From NCBI GenBank assembly GCA_012934845.2, contig WNNJ02002970.1, positions 62,001 to 126,000 on the forward strand: a stretch of 64,000 nucleotides of DNA, in the 5' to 3' direction. The DNA is from Pomphorhynchus laevis. Taxonomy: Eukaryota > Acanthocephala > Palaeacanthocephala > Echinorhynchida > Pomphorhynchidae. The notes beneath the pieces are model-generated. The model was not told the origin of the DNA and searched no databases. It worked only from the letters and a program-made list of their open reading frames with translations. The translations under genes were made by a program, and so were the position numbers. How positions within the stretch are numbered: position 1 is the first letter of the stretch; each line of letters begins with the position of its first letter. Shown one piece after another: positions 11,030-23,621 of the stretch.

Positions 11030-12410
11030 GCTTACAAGTAGGGGCTTAAATAGCCGGTTCACATGAAATAAAAATCAACAAAATCATAAAAACTGTTCAC
11101 ATCTATAGGGGAACACTTCCTTGCGCATAGCAGGATCCATCCGTAATCCGGACTTGAATGCTGAGGCACCACTGCTGCAAACAGTCCCTCCATCCAGTTT
11201 GTTCCAAAGTCCAACTACTCTTCGTTGAAATTGTATACACCGGGACTTTTTCACTAAATTCCGGCTCAAAGTCAAACTGTGTCCGCGAAGGAATGCTGAC
11301 TGTCGCAGTTGTAAATACATCCGAAGAGAATGATTTGAAGAACGAAGAACTCGCCACACCGTATTCATATCGATATACTGACGGGTCGAAGAAACGGTCT
11401 CAAGCCGAAGGCATTGCAAACGACACTCATAGGGCATTTGCGCCATGATTGGCGCCAACTTTGTTGCACGACGAAGAGATCATATGTTCCCCAACTGTGC
11501 ATGGGTATACACAAGGGGCCGCATACAACAACCGGCTCAGAACGTGAGCCAAAATTAGAGGCCGAAGAGCAACCGGATCAAGAGCTAAGAATGTGCGCCT
11601 AATGACCCCCTACCATTTTATTAGCGTTGGCACATGCAAGAGCGGTATGTGGGGCAGTTCTCAGGTTGTGGTCAATCAACACTCACAAATCCTTATGGCT
11701 TACAACACTATCTATTTCACGACCACAATAAGTGTATTGAACTGCTGACGGGGACTTTACAACTCTACCCAGAACACGCATGTGTTTGCATTTGGTGACA
11801 TTCATCACAAGCTTGTTGCTCGCCGCCCATAACTCGACCCTATCAATATCTCTCTGTAAAATGCTAATATCATTATTCGAGTAAACACCCCTCCAAATTT
11901 TTAAGTTATCAGCATACAATAGCACTGACGAGCAAATGGTTGCAGGTAAATCATTTACATATATACTGAATAGCAGTGGACCTAAAACGGATCCCTGAGG
12001 AACACCAATGTGACAAGGCCTAATCGACGATAGTGTATTATCAACACGCACTCTGAAGCTTCGTTGATGCAGAAAAGCCCTGGTCCATTTAACAAGAGCA
12101 ATAGGAAGTCCTGTGTTTGTCAGTTTCATAAGCAGGTCATGATCAACTCGATCAAACGCTTTTCCAAAATTCGACAGCATACACAAGTTATACTGATTGG
12201 CCTATAATTATCAACCGATGAGCGAGCATAAATTGAAAATCTACATTAGCGATTAATGGTTTCATCAGCAGTTTATTGTGCGATTTTTCAATTTGGAGCA
12301 AACGATCTTTTAGAGCATCAAGCTCTCTTGCAGCACAGAAGCCACAAATAAATCTATCTTTGTGCGTATCATTGTTATTTTCAGGCACATTGTTGTCCAG
12401 GAATCACATA
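11030..12410 (-). mobile_element. CR1-type LINE G with internal deletion
   Basis: RT block at 11683-12186: FGKAFDRVDHDLLMKL, GVPQGSVLGPLLFSIYVNDL, LLYADNLKIWRG (YADD changed to YADN), LQRDIDRVELWAASN. The C-terminal block is at 11084-11458 (LRLETVSSTRQYID, FLRGHSLTLSRN, VVGLWNKLDGGTV). Just upstream of the RT, 12188-12388 reads RFICGFCAARELDALKDRLL, a Cys-rich then coiled-coil-like segment as in CR1 ORF1. EN and the RT N-terminus are absent, so ORF1 and mid-RT have been fused by a deletion. The 3' UTR (about 11030-11080) resembles that of family B. Confidence 0.8.
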
Positions 12411-12429
12411 CTTTAGCCGAACATTGAAC

Positions 12430-14420
12430 CTGAATGGATGTATAATAATACAAATTTATTTAATGTGGCAAATGCGTACAAGCTGTACGCTTACAAGTCC
12501 ACAAACAAAAATGAAAAAGTCAAGCAGATAAATTGTTTAAATGGGATCGGATTTGTCGTTTGAAGCACGGCAAGGAAGTTGATTGGCGTATATGAATGGG
12601 CAGATGGTTCCACGATAGAGGAGCAGGCACACTGAAGTAGCGGAGTCCAAAGGAGATAGAGTAGTTTGGGACATGTAAAAGAAGGGAATTACAGGAACGC
12701 AAGGAACAGTAAACAGGACGAGAATTATCAAGAAAAGGAAGTTTGAGAAATGAAGGGGTATGAAGAGTTACAAGGCGGAAAGCAACGATAAGAAGACGAA
12801 TTTGAACACGACAATAAATTGTAGGCAAATCGAGAGAAGCAAGATGGTAGGATGTATGATCAAAACGACGAAGACGGAGGATAATTCGGACAGCTGCGTT
12901 GACGATGCGTTGTAGGGGAAGAAGAGTGGATTTAGGTGAGTTGGAAAATAGACTAAGACAATAATCGAGTCTAGAAAAAAGCAGAGATGATATGAGAGTC
13001 ATACAAGAAGGGAAATCGATCAATCTACGAACTTGACGGAAGTTGCGGAGTATCAAGGTAGATGAGCGTACTTTATCTCTAACGAAAGGTTCAAGTTAAA
13101 GTCGGTTGTCAAAATGGAAGCCTAGGAAAACGAGATTATCAACGATAGGAATAATTATAGAATTTAATGATACGGAGGGAGGTTCGAAGCCGATGCGTCG
13201 AGGTAGGATCCACATAATTTTGGATTTATCAGGATTCAGAGAAAGGCGAAGGGAAGAAAGATGATTGGAAATTGAGACAAGACAGTCGGAAGCGGAAACA
13301 CTAATATCGTGAATACGATAAACAGGTGCATGAGCATAGATGAGAATGTCATCAGCATATTGCATAAGATGGAAGTTAAATTTATGAGAAATCGAAGGCA
13401 AATCACCAAGAAGAAGAGAGAAAAGTATAGGGCCTAAAACGGAGCCGTGTGGAACACCTGACGGAATGGACGAAGGATGGTAGAGAGAAGAGTTAGAATA
13501 GACGCGAAATGTACGGTTTGATAGATATGAAGAAAACTATGATACAGTGGGTAAAGAGAAGCCATAATCATGATGAAGGCGATGGAGAAGAATCGAGTGA
13601 TCGACGATGTCAAAAGCAGACGATAAATCAAGAGAAACTATGACACTACATAATTTATGATCGCGCGATATGAGTAAGTCGTTATAAACTGTAAGACATG
13701 CAATTTCGGTAGAGTAATTAGCGCGAAAAGCGGCTTGGAAGGGAGGAAATAAGGTAGAGGAAAAGAGATATATATTAACTTGCTTAAGAACGAGACGCTC
13801 AAGGAGTTTAGAGAGAGTTGGGAGAAGTGAAATAGGCCGTTACGAAGATGGTAGTGAAGAGTCGAGAGATTGCTGTTTGATGAGAGGACTAACAATGACG
13901 CATTTCCAGATGGAAGGAAATGTACGGCTACGGATGGACGAGTTGAACAATGTAATTAGGAAGGGTAAAATAGATGAGCAGATATTTTTAAGCAATTGAG
14001 TGGGAATTGGATCAGAAGGAGAGGTTTTATTAGGTAATGACAGCATAACCGAAGAAACTTCATCAGACGAAACGGGAAGAAGGTGGAATAGTTCTGGGAG
14101 GGAAGTATTTAAAGAGAAGAGTGGGTACAAGGGGGCTATGTGTAGTAGGGAAAGTAAATTAGATAGCTTAGTTTGTAGATAAGAAGAAAATGCATCAGGA
14201 TTTATATTACAAGGGGGAGATGATCGTGAAAGAATTGAGTTTAAGATTTTCCAATGAGATTTAGAGTTGGAAGATGACTCGAGTTGATTTCGCCAAAAGA
14301 GAGTACGTTTAGTACGTATAAGAATGATATATGAACGGCGTTGAGAAAAGTAGGAATCACGAAGATTTGGAGGGAGTTGAGAGAACGTTTAAGAAAGCGT
14401 TTGTACATACGAAAAGAGTG
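12430..14420 (-). mobile_element. L2/CR1-like LINE family C, copy C2
   Basis: Minus strand: 13840-14130 with LPNKTSPSDPIPTQLLKNI and ITLFNSSIRSRTFPSIWK, RT core around 13430-13830, then FHLMQYADDILIYAHAP (about 13370), LSLNPDKSKIMW, and the C-terminal signature LDYCLSLFSNSPKSTLLPLQ plus IVNAAVRIILRLRRFDHTS (12520-13056). These are the hallmark blocks of the L2/CR1/Rex-like group. Several frame changes. The 3' end near 12430 carries the conserved family C terminal sequence. Copy C3 at 60.8 kb is collinear over most of its length. Confidence 0.85.
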
Positions 14421-14984
14421 TATTCAACAAGGCTCACATTTGATAGGACAGAATTTGCACCAACCTTCCTTGTTTTAGATTTAGATACCAAACTTCTTGC
14501 ACCAACTTTCCTTGTCTTGGCGTTAGGTAATTTTGGAGTCATTAAATATTTGAATAGGATATTCGCGGTTTTTGAAATAACTTAAAACAACTTCTTGAAA
14601 AAATATAATATCTAGAATTGGATTGATCTGGAACTTGATTGATTGTAATTAGTTAGTAATCAAGAATTTTAAGCTCAATTTTGAGGTGTAATACAGCCAA
14701 GATATTATTGCCGCATGCACAATACTATTTTGTCAAAAGAAAAACAATGTAGTTATTTTCAATGTCCATGTAGTGGGTAACACAAAATAGTGTATGTATA
14801 TTATTTCTCAAACATTTATAAAGTCAAGTTATTAAGTAGATTTTGAAGCGAATCCCAAAGTAGAAAAGCACGCAACATAATGTTAGAATGCAAGCTGTTG
14901 CACAGGCTATAGCGACTTGTCGTTTGTATCAAGATCCATGTAAATGGTTTAAGCGAGTTTTTCGTAGCGATAATTAATTAAATC
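14421..14984. other. Repeat-derived spacer with short direct duplication
   Basis: ttgcaccaaccttccttgt (from 14455) recurs as ttgcaccaactttccttgt (from 14496). The 84-codon frame starting at 14331 crosses the junction between LINE C2 and this block and is not a credible gene. Confidence 0.5.
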
Positions 14985-17560
14985 AGCTAACTGAGTCTAC
15001 GTATTTAATATAATTATAAAATAAACAAAACATAATAATGCTAAATCAAAATTTAATAATTAAATAATAAAATTAATAATTGTTTTTAGATTTTCTATAA
15101 TTTAAATCAAGTTAAAAAAAATGAAATTTAAAATAAACGTCATTTTTATGAATTGACTAATAAATAACAGACGTTGTATCAGAATAAGAATTAGAGGTCA
15201 TCAGGAGGAACTGCTATGCTATCAGGTTTCGGCCCCTAATTCCTCTACCCAACATAGCAGCGGGGCCAAATACATGCTAATGATGTATTTCCTCTGAAAT
15301 AACTATCTAGTATCTTATTCTAATACAAAGTATATTATTTATTATCCATCCATAAAAATTTGCCACTTAAGAGTTTAAATTTATTCTTTATATTATTGTG
15401 TTGATTTATATATTTTACTATTTTCTGCTTGATGTTATTTTTATAGTAACCTAGTTTAAAATATGTATCTATTAAATTATTTAAATGATTTTGAAGAAAG
15501 CCAATATCATTACATATTGTTGCAATTCTTAAAATTTCATTATTTAATGTATTATATTTTATATTATATGGTATGCATGAATGCTCATGCAAAAATATGT
15601 TTCTTGTAAATTTAAATATGTCATCTTTACGATATAAATTAATAGTAGTTTTAGTTAATGTTAATTTAATGTTCATATCTAGATATACACCTTCTTTATC
15701 ATTAATATTGGTTTTGTTAAGAATAAGGCTTTCTGGATAAATGTGCTCACTAATTGAATAAAAATTATTAGAATTAAATACACATATATCATCAATGTAT
15801 CGAAACATATATTTCATATATTTATATAGTTTTGATTTATTTTTTAATAACAGTTATGGACAAATTCATACTCTATAAAGCTTAAAAACAAGTCAGCTAT
15901 AATTGGGCTACTATTACCACCCATTGGAACACCTTTTACTTGTCTAAATATAGATGTCCCTACTTTTAAATAATTTTGATTTATCAAAATATTTAAGGAT
16001 TCTATTAATTTAATTTTATCCATATATTTATATTTACTTGATGGTTTAATTTTTGTTAGATAGGCGTTATAATTATTATAACATATATATGTATATCTTT
16101 TTCCGAATATAAGATTAATTAATTTTACTAACGCTTCTTTAATATCTACTAAATCTAGATTTGTATAAAGCGTACTAAAATCGTACGTATTTATATTCTG
16201 AAAATTTATTCCTTTTGTGTGTTCTAAAAATTCTTTTGTAGAATTAATACTGAAATAGTGTTTTATACCAGTATTAATTTCGATTACCTTGCAATATTTT
16301 TTAAAGTGTGCTTTAATTACTTTAAGTATTTTATTCATATAGACAGAAAGTGGTTTTAATGTACATTTAAACGCACTACATATGAACCTAGGTTTTATTG
16401 GATTTTTATGTAATTTTGGATTCCAATATAATATAGGTATAGTTTTATTATCTAATTCAACCTTTATACCCTTTTTATCCATTATAGAACAGTGACTTGT
16501 AATAATTGTTTCTAAACTCAACTCACTACGTTCATATGTTGGATTTACATTTAAATCATTAGAATTAACCTCTTTCACTAGTATATCATAATAAAGCTTT
16601 TTTGCATATGAAGACAAAGTTATTACTAGCTTTATCAATAGTTGTTATTATATAGTTATCCTTTAATTTAGTAAGTTCTTTATACATATCTTTATTAATT
16701 TTATCTTTTATTTTATAATTGTTTGTTATTTTAATTTTATTTTTAATTTTATCAAATATATAAGTTTTCCAAATTTTTATCTTAGATATATTCGAGCTTT
16801 CACCATTAATAAGCTTACTAAAGTAATCATTTAAGTTATTATATAACGAATTGTAAATTTTATTTTTGTCGTTGTTATTATTTAATCTATATTTTCCCTT
16901 TTGATAGCAGCTTTCTTAATCCACAATTTTTAATTAATTCTAGATTATGGGTACATATATTTTCATTTGTTTTATCAAAACCAAGACTTTTACAATTGCA
17001 TTATGTTTCCATTATGTTTCTAATATTTTCGTTACATATTGATTTTAATTCTTTATTATAATTACAAATTTTTCGTCTTAATGGTGGTAAAAGTTTATAC
17101 CTTATTTTAGGAATATATTTACTTAAATCTGACCCTATTATTTCTTTACTTTTAGAATTATTTAAAAGTCCGGCTATATTTATGTTATCTATACATTTAT
17201 TAATATATTTTATATGGTTCTTTATATTGTATATTTTCTATTGTTACTATTAACATTTATTGTACGATTATAGTATTTTATATTACAATAACTGTCTATT
17301 ATACAACTTAGCCTATCATAGTCGTTAATTAATTTTTGATTTATTGAACATATGATATCTTTAGAAAAACTTCTTATATTTACATAAAGATCTTTTAGCT
17401 TATTATCACTTAAAAGTTGTTTTAATATTTCTAATTGTTCATTTATATACATATCTTTTTTAATATTTTTAACTCTATTTTTCCTATTCCTTTTATCACC
17501 ATTACTTCTTGGTTTGCGTTTAACCGGATTTTTATAATATAGTTGTTTATTTGTTTATTA
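14985..17560 (-). mobile_element. Penelope-like element family D, copy D1 (most complete)
   Basis: AT-rich PLE. The minus strand shows an N-terminal region (17222-17452), then a 264-codon RT segment (15844-16638) with IPILYWNPKLHKNPIKPRFI, NTYDFSTLYTNLDLVDIKEA and GVPMGGNSSPIIADLFLSFI, and the RT C-terminal half (15335-15817) with FRYIDDICVFNSN, YPESLILNKTN and EGVYLDMNIKL. These are the diagnostic order and motifs of PLE reverse transcriptases (DFS.LYTN, MGG..SP, Y.DD). No GIY-YIG endonuclease is visible in this copy. The 3' flank (14985-15334) has a GC-richer structured island and a terminal block ending in agctaactgagtctacgtat. Broken in a few places; reported as a fossil. Confidence 0.88.
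15195..15300 (-). other. Conserved structured island in PLE D 3' UTR (copy D1)
   Basis: In otherwise AT-rich DNA, about 100 bp with balanced composition are conserved with 19920-20045 (+) of copy D3. On the element strand ggcccc pairs with ggggcc; ctgctatg pairs with catagcag (crossing the first stem); gaattagggg pairs with cctctaattc. This looks like a folded RNA signal, but its role is unknown. Confidence 0.5.
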
Positions 17561-18141
17561 ATATTGTTTACATATTAAGTACGGATTAGTATAAATCGAT
17601 GTTTCAGCATGATCACTTTTTAAGAAAACACACATTTGTCTGGTGACAAATTTCCGCAATGTAACCATTCAAAAAATATTTGCTTTAAAGACAACAAATC
17701 GATAAATATCAATCTGCCAATGTGCAATATGTCAATATGATATATTATCTATTATTCGGTTTAAGACTATTTCGCACAATCCTTAAAGGCGATATGTATC
17801 AGTTTTACTGGTCATTTACAATGTTTTTTAACGTGATATAAATCTCATAGGTTCCACTTTATAGTTTCGCTTTACCATTTGTTTCACTTAATCCTGTTCT
17901 AAGCGTATGGTCTAGTGCGTACCGATTTGAACTTAAATTATTACGTTATTCTAGGTGTATGACATATAAGTTTAATGATCGCTGTTTAGTGAATTATCAG
18001 CCAGTAAGCAAATATTAACCATAACAAGTTGGGTGAATATATACATACAAATGATATCCCATATTCTCCTTTGATCCAGAGCCTGCGATAAACTTCTCAC
18101 CACCAACGACGGATTATTTTCTCGTAAGCGAAATTACGTTG
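17561..18141. other. AT-rich spacer between PLE copies
   Basis: No gene recognised. May include the PLE D 5' UTR on the minus strand. Confidence 0.35.
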
Positions 18142-18255
18142 CATGTATCAAAACGTAGGTTTGATAAAAACCTATGTATCAAAACGTAGGTTTGATAAAA
18201 ACCTATGTATCAAAACGTAGGTTTGATAAAAACCTATGTATCAAAACGTAGGTAT
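18142..18255. repeat. 31-bp tandem repeat, about 3.5 units
   Basis: aaaacgtagg starts at 18150, 18181, 18212 and 18243, an exact 31-bp period. Each unit is itself near-palindromic (tatcaaa...tttgata; aggttt...aaaacct). It sits directly against the start of the PLE D terminal block. Confidence 0.95.
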
Positions 18256-18945
18256 CCTTATTCTGATACCTATATTAATATCTATTAGTCAATTCATAAA
18301 AATTGATTTTTATTTTTAATTTCAGTTTATAATTCATCTTGATATAAATTATATAAAATCTTATAAAAATTATTTATTATTAATTAATTTTTTGTTATTT
18401 AACTATTTAACTTTTATTTTGCGTTATTATAAATTATAGAATATGGATTTGTTCATAACTGTGTAAAAACTAAATCTAAACCATATAAATATATGAAATA
18501 TACGTTTCGATACATTGATGATATATGTGTATTTAATTCTAATAATTTTTATTCAATAAGCGAACAAATTTCTTAATAATTTTGAGATTTAAGATTTAAA
18601 TTTTATGTTCCAATGGGTGGTAATAGTAGCCCAATTATAGCTGACTTGTTTTTAAGCTTTATAGAATATGAATTTGTTCATAACTGTGTAAAAACTAAAT
18701 CTAAACAATATAAATATATGAAATATATGTTTCGATACATTGATGATATATGTGTATTTAATTCTAATAATTTTTATTCAATTAGTGAGCACATTTATCC
18801 AGAAAGCCTTATTCTTAACAAAACCAATATTAATGATAAAGAAGGTGTATATCTAGATATGAACATTAAATTAACATTAACTAAAACTACTTTTAATTTA
18901 TATCGTAAAGATGACATATTTAAATTTACAAGAAACTTATAAAAA
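18256..18945 (+). mobile_element. PLE family D, copy D2: terminal block plus two partial RT pieces
   Basis: 18256-18435 matches the terminal region of D3 (20035-20215), here placed upstream of RT sequence. It is followed by an RT scrap (18436-18575) and then by an overlapping RT segment (18609-18942) with MGGNSSPIIADLFLSFIEYE and RYIDDICVFNSN that starts again further upstream in the protein. Terminal block before a partially duplicated body is typical of PLE partial tandem insertions. Fossil. Confidence 0.8.
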
Positions 18946-19339
18946 AGTTATAAATTTCAATAAAATTCATCAATAAAATTTTTGATCTTGTTCATTCTTT
19001 TCTTTACGATAATTTATTTTTTTAACATTAATAGTTACTTATCAAATGATCGCTTGCAGGTTCTCTAAAGTTGATACTTAACAAGGTCCCTAAATAATGA
19101 AGATTTATCTCTATTATTTTATCTTGTAATTATCAAGATTATGTTATTGCAATAAGTCTTGCTTTAAATCGTTACACGCACACGACTGTCGAATTCTGTA
19201 ACATATGACACTGCGAATTGAACGCTTTGACAATTCATCTTGTTTCTTTGTCGTCTATTTTTGTTTACCTAGAATTATTATATAATAGACTTATTATATT
19301 AATTAATCTAGAATTATTATAGTGTATGATAATACATAT

Positions 19340-19372
19340 ATCAAGTCACCAAGTAAAACTTGGTGACTTGAT
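19340..19372. repeat. Snap-back palindrome at 5' junction of PLE copy D3
   Basis: Arms of 15 bp (19340-19354 and 19358-19372) around an aaa loop. Family D sequence begins immediately after. Confidence 0.9.
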
Positions 19373-20240
19373 TTTTATAGAATATGAATTTGTTCATAAC
19401 TGTGTAAAAACTAAATCTAAATTATATAAATATATGAAATATATGTTTCGATACATTGATGATATATGTGTATTTAATTCTAATAATTTTTATTCAATTA
19501 GTGAGCACATTTATCCAGAAAGCCTTATTCTTAACAAAACCAATATTAATGATAAAGAAGGTATATATCTTGATATGAACATTAAATTAACATCAATTAA
19601 AACTACTTTTAATTTTCATCGTAATGATGACATATTTAAATTTACAAGAAACGTATTTTTGCATAAGCATTCATGTATTCCACATAATATAAAATATAAT
19701 ACATTAAATAATGAAATTTTAAGAATTGCAACAATATGTAATGATATTGGCTTTCTTCAAAATCATTTAAATAATTTAATAGATACATATTTTAAACTAG
19801 GTTACTATAAAAATAACATCAAGCAGAAAATAGTAAAATATATAAATCAAACTTTTAAGTGGCAAAATTTTTGTGGATGGATAATAAATAATATACTTTG
19901 TATTAGAATAAGATACTAGATAGTTTTATCAGAGGAAATACATCATTAGCATGGATTTGGACCCCCTACTATGTTTAGAGGAGTTAGGGGCCGAAACCTG
20001 ATAATATAGCACTTCCTCCTGATTACCTCTAATCCTTATTCTGATACATAGTTTGTTATCACTTAGTCAATTCATAAAAATTGATTTTTATTTTTAATTT
20101 CAGTTTATAATTCATCTTGATATAAATTATATAAAATCTTATGACAATTATTTATTATTAATTAATTTTTCATTATTTAACTATTTAACTCTTATTTTGC
20201 ATTATTTTCAATTTGCAATATAAAATACGTAGACTCAGTT
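19372..20240 (+). mobile_element. PLE family D, copy D3 (RT C-terminal half to 3' end)
   Basis: About 180 codons collinear with 15335-15817 (-), including FRYIDDICVFNSN, YPESLILNKTN, FKFTRNVFLHKHSCIP and NDIGFLQNHLNNLI, then the 3' UTR with the structured island (19920-20045) and the terminal block ending near acgtagactcagttagct (20228-20245). Close to D1 in sequence, so of similar, fairly recent, age. Truncated fossil. Confidence 0.88.
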
Positions 20241-21065
20241 AGCTTATTTGATTTGTTCTGAGGACAAATTTTCTTAAGGTGTTCTCGGCTATTTTGAAAG
20301 GAGCTACTAATTTTGAACAATTTTAAGCTACTTTTAGCCATTTAAATCTGACAACACTGATCTAACTACATGTCTGCTTAATACAATAAGGCTGTGTAAT
20401 GTAAATGTATCATGTTTATGATAAATATAATAATTTAAAATAAATAATTTAGTATATTAATAAATAATATTTATTATACAAAACTATGCCATCAAAATTT
20501 ATCAATGACTTTATAAACTAATTATTTCTATTATCTCGAACATTAGTAAATGTAATTAGTGGCCCACAATCTCATTCTATAATTTTAAAAGAATAGACAT
20601 ATTTTTATTTACTTAAATACATTAAATACATTTATTTAAAACACTTTTTGATTTATAGCTTTTGTCTTATATAGAGATAATCGGGTATTTGTATATCTAA
20701 CTGTATTTGTATACGATAGGTATCTAGATTAAATAGATATAGTCAAAGACTTATTAATCAGTTATTACTCGAACATTGTTCAAAACAATAATATCGTTTA
20801 ATATAATGTTTGTTGTCAAATATTTTGCCGTAATCGGTTTTTATTTGAATATTTGTGGTATGCAGTAATCTATGGTCATCCTAGATTGAATTCTATTAAA
20901 AACACCTGATGTGTGATCTCCCCTATATGTGATCTCCCTGTATACATGCAATCTTTCGGGTTAGCAGAAGATTAATAAATAAGGGTTTTGTTAATAACTA
21001 TATAACCGATAAAAACTTTAAGAAACGAAGACATGCAAAAGACAACTTTAAATATAAACCGTTCA
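20241..21065. other. AT-rich spacer, no gene seen
   Basis: No coding frame, repeat unit or element recognised. Confidence 0.4.
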
Positions 21066-23621
21066 CGACGTGTATTTTGAAATCTTCAAATTATCCTTGC
21101 GGACTCAGGTCAAGAGGGTTCTGAGCCCCTCGGCCGCACCAGTGCACCGCCCTCTGACTGAACCATTCAGGGTCTTTCACAAACCTAAGAGTCCAGTAAA
21201 GGCGGACTATGGTTGGTAATTTCGAGATGAGGAGCTTGAGACATCTTAGTCTTTGTTCTGGGGGACGTCCTCGTGAAATGCAGACTAATCCCGAGATCGC
21301 CCAAGTACCCCAGAGGCGCACTGGGTTATCCCATTTAATGACAGATGCTGGGCCCGTTTCAGAGCCCATCTAGCTTTCTTCAGGATACGTTTAAGTCTAT
21401 CCAGGTCAGCTTTCGCCGACCAATTCACCGTAACGGTGAACCCCAGATATTTTACTCGACTCGTGAAGATGGGGAGTGGTTGATGCTGCAAAATGGAGGA
21501 GAGTGCAGAGAGTGCTAGTCTCTTAAGTTTCTTTTTGGTGGCAGGAACGCCATGAAAGACTACCACCTGTGATTTAGAGGAGTTTAAAATAAGATTGGAT
21601 GGGGCAACTGATCTTTTAATCTTAAAAAGAAACGGCTGATGTCAGAGATTACATCTTTGCACCTGCGTCCAGAGAACAAGGCTGTGGTATCATCAGCATA
21701 TACCACTAGATGTTGATCACGTTTAAAATTCTTGAATAGTACAATGGATGCAGCAAGATATAAGATAGGAGAAAGTGGGGATCCTTGAGGTACACCCGTA
21801 ATAGGGTAGAACTGACGCGCATCAGGGTCGTCTTCATAGTAGAACCGCTTGGTGTACAGCAATATCTCCACCCTGTTAACAATTCTCGCAGGCAACCCGA
21901 GGGACCTGAGAGAGGAGATAACGAAGGGAATGGAGATCCGGTCAAATGCAGCTGAAAAATCAAGAAAAACAGCCACAGCAAGCTGATATTACTATTCTTA
22001 CAAAACTGATGCACTTCACCAATTGCTGAATGGACCGAGCGCCCTTTGACAAACCCATTAAAATTCGCTGGGATCAAATTACGCCTACATAAATGACGTG
22101 GATTCTACGCGCAAGCGCTTTCTTGTAGATGGATATGAGGGCATTCTGAATCGAGATGGGCAGCAGATCTTTAGGACAAGTGATTAATCTCTTTATAGGT
22201 AAAGAAACTCGACGGCTGATGTTGATGTCCGCTATGTCGGACGGGGAGGCTAATAGCATTGTGATGGCGACCTCCTTTCTCTGACTGTATGTCAAAAGCT
22301 GACAGACACGAGTGGTGAGTGGCGCGTGGGATTTGGAGGTGCCCGGGAGTAGTCCCCAGGAGTTAAGGATATCTGTAACAGATAAGTCCCTACTCCTGAA
22401 GTCACACCAAGGCAGGATTAATTGGGGAGATTGAACGGCTCGATAATTATGTAAGGAAAGTGACTCCTCTAAAACTTTGTCAAGGATTATGCTACCAATC
22501 CAAACCAAGGCTCTATCCTTCCAGCAGACAAACTTCTCCTTCTTTAATATCTTCCAGAATGAAGCATGAGAAGGGTTAAGTGAGCAATGCTTGCCCTATC
22601 CTGCTAAGCTGGAGCCTATATCTAGAGATCCAGTATTCATTCGAGAGGATCTTTCTCGAAAACAGAGAGAGATTGGGAAGGTGCAACATTTTAGCTAGGA
22701 CTTTGAGCTTTGTTGGAGTAGGATTGTATTTTCGACCTTTATAGGTAGTCGAAAAGATCGCGGTAGCTTGCGATGAGAGGCAGTTTCTAAATTCGGTCAA
22801 ACTCTCAATTCCAATCCTAGGGAAGAGTTGGATAGCTGCCTGAAAGACGGCCAATCTAATTGGGTCAAAGTGAAACCACAAGAGTAGTTTAACAGGAGGG
22901 ATGATCTTAAGGAACTCTTTGCTAGGGTTAAAAGACCTTGAGATGAGGAGTAGTGAGGGGGTTATGTAAGGATTAAAGTGGGTGTAGATGTGCCTAGGGA
23001 TAAATCGAGTAATATACTGGAGGAGACGGATAGACCGCGTCTCCTGAAGGACTATAACATCTGTATCTCTACTAGATAGAAGGCTAAGGGCGGAAGCACC
23101 TCCCGAATTCCACTGAAGGATATTTAGTAAAAAAGGCCCTTAATTACTTCCCATTGCGTAAGTGTTACCGAAGTGGGAGGCCCTCCACCTATTCGCAACT
23201 AGAGGCGAAAAGGTCTCCTTTACCTCTTCCCGTCACGACAAATGGAGTCGCTTGCCCACGGGCAATATCTTCATTTCCCTCGTTAGCCATAGCCCGGATC
23301 GAATTCTTCCGAGCAAGCTTCAGAGCGACTATGCTCAGCGCTGACCTATTTCGTTTCTTAGATTTTGGTGGTTTCTTAATATTGTTGGTCTTCCCAGAAA
23401 GAGGAGAACGGAAAGATTCCGCTAATTGACCCACCAATTTTTAAACATATTTTTCAATGTGGATCATTGATGTCTGATTCTGCATTTCAAGAAGTTTCAG
23501 AATTTTCGTATCCAGCATCCCGTCGTCTTTCTTGTTAGACGAGACAGCTTCCACAAAGCTAGTCGGTTTTGCTGTCACACTTCTGTGTCCCTTTTTGTAT
23601 GCCTTAACGATTTTACACTTT

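Noticed and set aside
14331-14585. 84-codon plus-strand frame as a gene
   Set aside because: It crosses from antisense LINE C2 into a duplicated spacer and has no domain.
15195-15300. Hammerhead ribozyme in the PLE D 3' UTR (GAAAC and CTGATGA are both present)
   Set aside because: The boxes occur in the order GAAA then CUGAUGA only about 20 nt apart, too short for stems I and III in between, and the putative stem II is offset by two bases.
18142-18255. Regular short repeats as a CRISPR array
   Set aside because: Units are head to tail with no unique spacers, and the DNA is eukaryotic.
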